From assembly GCA_013115125.1 (NCBI GenBank), contig JABANN010000110.1, positions 1 to 64,000 of the forward strand: a DNA stretch of 64,000 nucleotides. Direction: 5' to 3'. The notes beneath the pieces were generated by a model. That model saw only the letters and a list, made by a program, of their open reading frames with translations. It ran no database searches and was not told the DNA's origin. Source of the DNA: Perkinsus olseni. Taxonomy: Eukaryota; Perkinsozoa; Perkinsida. Shown here in pieces: positions 57,253 to 64,000 of this stretch; within the stretch, counting starts at the first letter, position 1, and the number at the start of each line of letters is the position of its first letter. Position numbers and translations under genes: made by a program.

Positions 57253-58943
57253 TTTTTCCGAATTCTCAGTTCGCTCCCCCATTAGCCCCTCTTTATACAT
57301 TGAATATGCGGTTCGAACCTTCCTGTGAGCTGCTTGATTGTGATCTCCCGGAGCTGCTAGCGGACGTTGTGGCCATCATCGTTCCCGATTCAACCAAACT
57401 GCAGACATCCCCACTTTCCAACCGAGCACATATGCCCAACGACGGGGCAACCACAACCATCCTAGCACTACATGTCGCCGAGGCCGAGCATCCCTCCTTC
57501 GACTCCTAATTGACAACTACACCCAATATCTCTCGACTAACGGGTAATGATAGCAGAGTGTGATGACAGCAGTCGTAGAAGTGGCAGTAGCAGCAACAAA
57601 TAGATCCACCAAATCCTTTCCCCCCTCTGAGTCCGAGACACCGATTCCCGCTCAAAGCAATCTTGGGTAGAGGGAAAAGTACAATCGACGAACGGGGTGA
57701 GCATACGATGATGGTAGAGTAACAACCGCCTCGACCGCAGGACTCCTACTATTACATGCAAACGGTTCCGCGAACCAATATCGTTAAAAAGTTGAACCGA
57801 CTACTACTACGACCTGTGCCATCCTCCCATCATCTCGAGCTGCTGCTGCTGCTGCAGGATCAGCGGTACTGCAGTAACGTAAGGAGTAGCAGATCAGAAG
57901 GACAACCACTAACGCATATGCTGGAGGGCTTAGTAGAGGCTGGTGGATGGCTGGTCGAACGTCCGCTCTATTATCATACAGGGACGGGTGAGAGGGCGGG
58001 AGGAGACGTTTTACAGAAATGACAAATGCCAGCGTCTTCTACTTCTTCGTCCTCCAGTGGTCATCGTAATGGTGGCGGCGGCGGTGATGTCGGTATGATG
58101 TGTGTTGAAATGAGCAACAATAAGTAAGATAGATTTCACGTCTACTAATACTACTACTACTAATACCACAGAGAAAATTGACAAATGATAGCTTCTAACG
58201 AATCATCTAATTTTACACTAACCAGCCTAACCAAAATTTATCACCACTGAAATCACCACGATTAAAGCCGAGCGGATATCGATGGCCACGTGGAAATCTG
58301 ACAACGACAAATTTCCTTAGCGGAGTGAAGCAACCACTACCGACCTATCAAAATCTCCTATCAGCATGTACAAAAGGTGACCCATGGGGCAATCGTCAAA
58401 GGGATACCTGCAACGACACCATCCCGCGAAGGTTCTATCCCACCACCCCGCCATTTTACCATCCGCTCGACAGTCACCGCTCCTTCGCGAGTTACTTCAA
58501 CAGACCTTTGCTCATCTCGACTTTCTTCCATCGCACAATCAGCGACCGCTTGCGGCAGCGAGTGGACCGGACCGACTGGCCGATCATCATCGTCCCCTCC
58601 CTCGGAGTCAACATTAATCTGGTCGCCTTGGGGCAGATCCAGATCAGTGCGTGCTCTGTCTTGGGCCTGAAATGAGAACCCAATGACAACGAGGAACCCT
58701 TCCCAGGCGAACGCCTCCAGCGACCACTGAGCATGCTGTGGTCGGATTCGTCCAGACGAGCCATCTACAGGAATCTATAGCTCGATACCCTACAACTGAT
58801 TCAGCAGTGCGAGGTAGCTCGGCCCAACCAGACAGGACGACCGAGAGAGATTCCCGAGGCCAGATATGAGACAATACTCCGACCAGAGGTCGGCGAGAGC
58901 CAACGTTCTCCCAGAGTCAGCAGGCAATTATGACGACTCACTA
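57253..58943. other. Intergenic with microsatellites
   Basis: No supported gene. It holds CTG/CAG-like runs near 57840-57855, GGC runs near 58070-58085 and an ACT repeat near 58143-58165. Short frames here are low complexity or without homology. Some minus-strand sequence near 58944 is the 3' end of the RING-CH gene. Confidence 0.5.
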
Positions 58944-60749
58944 TCACAAGGCGCAGGTTCGATACCTCCCCTCTCCTACCGTTCTTCCCTCCTCAGTTCG
59001 TCTCGGGGTCACATTCGGGAGGACCATCGGTCCCCCGCTAGCCGGTGACGGGGAGTAGGCCAGCGTACAGCTGACCTTGCCAGGCACCCCACCGCTCATC
59101 TTAGACCCACCACAGGCCAGCATCTTCTGCAGCAAACTCGGTCGTCTCAACTGCAGCTGTATCACACTCCTGCCCTGCTGCAGCGTCAGGCAGCCCTCCA
59201 CAGGCTTCGGGCCTCCGCTCTTGTAACTCGGGTTCAAATCAAGAACTCCTCCCGTCACCTCAACCCTCATCGGATTCGGAGCTTCCACTAGCGTGCCGAA
59301 CTTTGACTTCTGGTCTTCCAGCACAAAATAGGGTCGCTTGCCGCGACCCCCAGGGGCGAGGCGGATCACAGCGTGGCACCGGCTGACCGAGATGTCGTTG
59401 ATTCTAACATCAGCATCATGGCCTCGTCCAACCCGAATGACACCCCGAGGATTGTTGCCAAGGGACATGATATGGAGACCCTTCCGAGGCGCCTCCGTAC
59501 TCTGCTGCTGCTGCTGGCCGGATCTCCTCGAGTGATGATGGTGCTTGACTTTAGACTCGAGGATGATATACGGGGGAGCCGGCCGAGGGATCTCGTACAG
59601 ATCAATACGCTTAACACGACCGTTCTCAAGCGGCAGCTCGATAACACTGGGATAGGAGGTCTTGCAAAGCTCACAATCCAGACTTCTCCAAAAGTAGCTG
59701 TTGGCCAGGGGATGGCCGTCCCTCTCAGCGTCGGCATTGGTACCGTAGGGGTCGGGTCTCAGACACAGCCGGCCGTCCATCCACTGTCGCAGGCAGTTCA
59801 AGTGGATGAACTTCATGCTGCCTTTGCACGTGCAGGGCGCGACCAAAGGGTTCTCCTTCTCCCCAGCTTCATAACAAATCCGACAGAATCTCTCAGCAGG
59901 AGGTGGGACCTCTTCCGTGTCGTCATCATCAGCGTTCTTAAACTCAGTGCTGGCCGTAAGGGCGCTAGCTCTGTCATCACTGAAGTCACGACCACGATCT
60001 TCCTCAGACTCCCTCGTCCTCTCCTCAGCCTCTTCGGCAGTAGTTACAATTTCCTTTACTCTAATTTTGAATCTTCCTAGCTTCAACGTGTCCCCTTCTT
60101 CCAGTCGATGACCAGCTCCCTTATTATGACGTATCACCTCCCACAGCTTAGACGCCTTGTGGCCACCCTCGGTCGAGTCGCTACTGCTATCATCACCCTT
60201 CGGGGCGGCCCTTTCAACCCAATAACCACCATCCCTCTCGAACAGCCGCAGTAACCTTTTCGTCTTTAGCGAGCACCGTCCTCCATCAGGGCTCCCAGAC
60301 GAGTCCAAGGCGGCGTTGGCACCAGCCACAGTAGCAGCACTGCCGAGCGGCGAGGAGACGTCTTCTTCCTCATCCTCGTCGTCCGAGGGGAGGGCCGGCG
60401 TCATTGCGACCTCGCAGTTGGTACGGGTGACCAGGAACCCCTCGTCGCACATTTTCGCTCGGTAATTCCGTTTGTAGACGCTCTTAGCTTCATAGTCGAA
60501 GAGGCCTCGAGAGTCGTGGCTCCAAGTAAACGTCCGTGCAATCACCTCCACCGGGGTGAGGGCGTCAGAGTGATGGGACGTAGTGGAAGTCGTCTGGAGG
60601 CCGCCGCCTTGCCCCTTGGTCGAGCTACAACTACGACCACGACGAAGACGCGTTGAAGGCATTAAAGACTGGCGGGACTCACTACAATGACAGAATGCTG
60701 ACCGCACGTGGGAAGGTAGACGAGAAATCGAAAATAGCGAAACGTGCAT
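58944..60749 (-). CDS. RING-CH (MARCH-type) and FHA domain protein, intron-free
   Basis: The frame opens at ATG 60749, with ATG 60662 (MPSTRLRRGRSC) an alternative start. After a serine/acid-rich part and an FHA-like strand segment (EEGDTLKLGRFKIRVKEIV), a C4HC3 RING-CH finger follows: FCRICYEAGEKENPL, APCTCKGSMKFIHLNCLRQW and LDCELCKTSYP, with all eight ligands present. Then a His/Gln run and an FHA domain: VIRVGRGHDADVRINDISVS, RCHAVIRL and FVLEDQKSKFGTLVE. The FHA arginine, serine and histidine for phosphothreonine binding are visible. The stop is at 58944-58946, about 600 residues. By family it is an E3 ubiquitin ligase whose substrate choice depends on phosphorylation. No membrane helices, unlike most animal MARCH proteins. 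Confidence 0.85.
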   Translation of the reverse strand: MHVSLFSISRLPSHVRSAFCHCSESRQSLMPSTRLRRGRSCSSTKGQGGGLQTTSTTSHHSDALTPVEVIARTFTWSHDSRGLFDYEAKSVYKRNYRAKMCDEGFLVTRTNCEVAMTPALPSDDEDEEEDVSSPLGSAATVAGANAALDSSGSPDGGRCSLKTKRLLRLFERDGGYWVERAAPKGDDSSSDSTEGGHKASKLWEVIRHNKGAGHRLEEGDTLKLGRFKIRVKEIVTTAEEAEERTRESEEDRGRDFSDDRASALTASTEFKNADDDDTEEVPPPAERFCRICYEAGEKENPLVAPCTCKGSMKFIHLNCLRQWMDGRLCLRPDPYGTNADAERDGHPLANSYFWRSLDCELCKTSYPSVIELPLENGRVKRIDLYEIPRPAPPYIILESKVKHHHHSRRSGQQQQQSTEAPRKGLHIMSLGNNPRGVIRVGRGHDADVRINDISVSRCHAVIRLAPGGRGKRPYFVLEDQKSKFGTLVEAPNPMRVEVTGGVLDLNPSYKSGGPKPVEGCLTLQQGRSVIQLQLRRPSLLQKMLACGGSKMSGGVPGKVSCTLAYSPSPASGGPMVLPNVTPRRTEEGRTVGEGRYRTCAL

Positions 60750-60849
60750 CACTTCGCTCCGCTAGAAAAGTTCAAAACAATAATAGCTTCGCTCCGCCTT
60801 TTCTTGTCGGCGCATTTGCATTGTGATCACCCCTCCGCCTGCTGTTTTT

Positions 60850-60990
60850 ATGCGTAAGATTCTACCATTCGCCCTGATCAACCTAAGATACGCCTACAGT
60901 GGATCGCTGAAGGCTCAGTTCACCGTGGAGGGCGGGGGCCAAGTCTTCGTCGTTGATGCAGATGATTCAGCGGACGGGTAAGCCTTACTC
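60850..60990 (+). CDS. Possible first exon of a secreted protein
   Basis: ATG 60850 gives MRKILPFALINLRYAYS, a short basic start and hydrophobic run like a signal peptide, then LKAQFTVEGGGQVFVVDADD before a GTAAGC donor. Sequence near 61560-61630 (LDIEWDAPYESPQGEIPTTF) could be a later exon. No family recognised. Confidence 0.35.
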
Positions 60991-62064
60991 ATACCAACTT
61001 TTTCGTATCTTCCGATCGGCGACTGGTCCCGCCTCTTTTCTGACCGCGTTATCCTCTTCTACGTGACGCTAACTGGCGGCACGGGATTGTTCCAGTCTGT
61101 TGACTGGCGAATCGTAGGGCGTTGCACTTACTACGATTATCAACAACAAAAAATATAGAAAACTGAAATGTTATTAAGGGGTTGGTAAAATTTAAATACA
61201 ACTTATTCGCATAATAACAAGTTTTGCGAAAATTTATGTCGATAATTTCATGAGTTGTCTGATCTCAGTGACGCCCGACTGGGTCACTAATTTGCTTATC
61301 GCACTTCTCACGGGCTCAGGGCCAAGCTGTAGCCACTCGACCTGTTACAGTGTCCAGAAAACTTCGCGAAGTTTTGACGTACTTATGAACATTTCCTGTC
61401 GGCCGGAGAAAGGCATCCGCCGCTGATATTAGTATTAGTAGTACTTATAATCATTATTTCGTTAATTTTATTATGTCTTAGTCAGTACTCTATATAAACT
61501 GGTCAGCGTTTTATATTTTATCGTTATTATCGTACTACTGTAAAAATAATCTACACAGCCAATCTCGATATCGAGTGGGACGCACCGTACGAAAGTCCTC
61601 AGGGAGAAATCCCAACGACTTTCAGATAATCATTGCGGCACATGGATCATCACAATTTTTATGTACCCATTCAAAGGGGGCCACCGAAAACCGCACGTCT
61701 CACAATACGCATGGTACTCACGCTAAGAAGACACTGCCATGTTTTGGTATCCACACCTATGAGAAGTGCATTCCTGATCGCTCTGGGGTAAAATTTATAA
61801 ATTCATGTAGCAATTAATAGAATATCAATTTACTATGAAGTTTTTTGATAAATCCCCGCTGTGAGCTTTATGTGGTTAATACTTATGATCCTCATAGCGG
61901 GGTGCTGTAGATCGAGTTGGGATGGGGAGGGCCGTGAACCTTGAGAAGGACTAGCATCAGGTACAGCTGGTTCTCAGCAGCCGTGGATGGAGGTCACCTA
62001 GCGCACTGTCAACTCGTGAGGATCGATCAGTGAGTGCGATACGAATTACGCGAGGGGATAAGCG
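60991..62064. other. AT-rich region, possibly intronic
   Basis: From about 61130 to 61560 and 61790-61870 the sequence is AT-rich. One exon-like segment at 61560-61630 may belong to a gene starting at 60850. Nothing else is supported. Confidence 0.4.
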
Positions 62065-63955
62065 GTGGTCTGTAGGGAAGTGCTATGCCTCATGGACCCT
62101 GGTTCGATCCCTGCTCCCTCCTTTTCTCCTGTCCCCGACGGCACATCGCATGAGGAAGGCTCAGTTGGCATTGTTGTAGCGGATGGAGTCGTCACAGCGC
62201 TGGCCTTCAATGTAGTACACGGCAACTCTCTTTCATTATCGATCAATCAAAAAATCTCGCGAGAATTTGTATTCCGACCTGGGAAGGGTGGGAACGGAGA
62301 ATGCACTCTCGTCGTGTTGACCTGCTCTGATCTAGGGAATGGGTTCTCAAGCGGCAGGGGTGTGATAGGAGCTACTACCACACAGAGTGCAGTTCAAAAC
62401 GGCGCTCTGTTTTTACAACAGAGAGTCCGCGTTGTAACGTCAGCGTACAGCCCAACGTCACCGCCCTACCACCCGAGTGCGCCGCCAGCTGACTAGTAGC
62501 CACGGTACTGATGGTGGCACCGTGATGGTGGTCGTGGTAGGGCACATTCACGCCAGTTGTGGCGGCGGAGCTTGCCGGGAGGGAGGGAAGTATCTTAGTT
62601 TCGCCCCACCTTCTTTCCCAGCACTACTTTCTGTGCTCAATGAACCGGCCTTAACTGCTCCCTCTTGAAACAAGATATATCGATGCTAGTCTGACTGAGC
62701 CGGTCTTGGGCGTTGGGCTTAAAACTCTCGCACGCCCGCTCGGACGAAAAATAAGGACTTTTCCAATTTCTTTCTTACGCGAGTGGGAGTCGGTATTTCT
62801 CATGGCATCCGATTTAAGCATCGGTCGCGTCGTATGCGCTGAACCCTCGGGGAGCGTTGAACTGCTTGACAACTAGCATCGCCGAAAAACGCTATTACAA
62901 GCATCACAGGGTGGAACTTCACTACTATCCTGTTGAGGGTGAGCCTTGGCAACCAAGCCGTTCAGACGTCTGCTTAGCCGTTGACCGAACAACTCACTTT
63001 CTTTGCTGTTTCTTCTATTGGGCGAAATTACCTCTCAACGACAGTCGAGTGAAGTATTCCGGAGGAGATGCCGCGGATGTCGCACGCGTGGTGCCATTTT
63101 CCGCCAACCCATATCATGCGTCGATCAACAACTTTCGTTCTGCGTCTTTTCCACCTGAGGAGAGTTGCAGCGCGAGGATCGTGTCAATCACGCGCGTCCG
63201 CCTGCGTGTATTCGCGATGATTGTGTTTTCCGACGCGGCTGTGGTGAGCATCGGTCTTCTAGGCTGTCGGAATCCTTGATCCGCTCAGACGGGTTCCACC
63301 TCTCTCGGCAAACTACTCCGGCGGTCGTGACTTTTCTCCCCAACTACCCTTGGGAAACGAGTATCACTTTCCTTGCAGGTCGCGCCTGGTACTCGGGGTT
63401 ACTGCACCGTCGGCACAATGACTGCTGAGGACTTGGCTGTGCTGAGGGATGTTGCAACCCAGGTGGACAGAGCCGAAAGAGGTCGGATGGGTGGGGATTT
63501 GTGTCACGGCGAAACATTAAACGATCCCGTACATTTGCCCAGTGTGGCGATAGGTGTAGCAGCAGCGCCATCGCTTAGAGGACGTCGTGATTTGGTCGTG
63601 ATGTGAATCGAGTTACGCATTGACAAAACCTCCTCGGTCTTCATTCACTGACATGCAAGGAATCTTCGCTGTGCGCATCGATCAGCCTGTGCATATGGAT
63701 ACGCTCCTCTCCGTATCAGATAGCATGTTGCGAGAAGGTCGTCGTTATGTAAGCTTGAAGACCGCGGAGATCCGGAATGTGGTGGCCATAGCCAGTGACG
63801 GTCCAGCCGCACATCCTCGGAAGCTGAGAAGCTCCATGGGGGTTTCTAATGTGGTGCCCCTCCCAGCACCATCATCATCTCTCACTCAACCTCACATACT
63901 CATCGGTGGAAAGACTACTATGATACCGGTAGTTAGGGAGCGCTCGCCCAGCTGA
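62065..63955 (+). CDS. Unrecognised exons, one or two genes
   Basis: Plus-strand open blocks are GIVVADGVVTALAFNVVHGN and FVFRPGKGGNGECTLVVLTC (62065-62496), ESVFLMASDLSIGRVVCAEP (to TAG 62874-62876), YYKHHRVELHYYPVEGEPWQ (62857-63279) and GIFAVRIDQPVHMDTLLSVS (63620-63955). The first resembles an extracellular beta-rich domain. The blocks may be exons of one gene beginning at 60850, but no splice chain could be confirmed. Confidence 0.3.
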
Positions 63956-64000
63956 TCGATTGTGTTGTCATTGCTTATAGAAGACGATGGATCGAGGAGA

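Noticed and set aside
62080-62130. Second tRNA-like B box (GGTTCGATCC)
   Set aside because: The T stem does not pair and no D or anticodon arm precedes it.

Overview
The window looks like nuclear DNA of a perkinsid alveolate (Perkinsus-like). It has protein genes on both strands broken by many very short GT-AG introns (about 28-55 nt), base composition near 50% GC, and a near match to the dinoflagellate/Perkinsus trans-spliced leader at its left edge. The gene set is eukaryotic: katanin p80, TSG101, TRM11, MYCBP, CW zinc finger, RING-CH/FHA, a gephyrin-type molybdenum cofactor gene, nuclear-type tRNAs. The genus is an inference; no rRNA or organelle marker is present. Exon boundaries were chosen by eye from GT/AG sites, phase and homology.

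Left part (1-13.4 kb): an NCKX-type cation exchanger behind a spliced-leader relict, a CW-domain protein, and MYCBP. Then comes the most unusual locus: a 4.5-kb apparently intron-free minus-strand gene encoding a soluble-type fumarate reductase flavoprotein, at least seven tandem cytochrome b5 domains, and a C-terminal diheme quinone-reactive membrane cytochrome b (SdhC/FrdC, b558 type). About 4 kb away on the plus strand lies an intron-free paralogue with three b5 units (one lacking its heme motif) plus the same membrane cytochrome but no flavoprotein. A large intron-rich gene with weak ATP-grasp resemblance lies between them. Two N gaps fall inside the flavoprotein gene.

Middle part (13.7-34.8 kb): a molybdenum-cofactor gene in which MoeA and MogA domains appear joined through a DUF1244 domain; TRM11; a poorly resolved stretch with minus-strand coiled-coil exons; a long secreted kelch-repeat gene; a 29-bp x 3 tandem repeat; an RRM protein.

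Right part (35-64 kb): TSG101 (ESCRT-I), orotate phosphoribosyltransferase, a coiled-coil gene whose intron is almost entirely a tRNA-Glu gene, several unrecognised genes, a cytochrome P450, katanin p80 with a tRNA-Trp gene antisense in an intron and an identical copy upstream, and a RING-CH/FHA protein. The last 3 kb hold unresolved exons, perhaps of a secreted protein. No transposon, CRISPR array or virus-like element was recognised.
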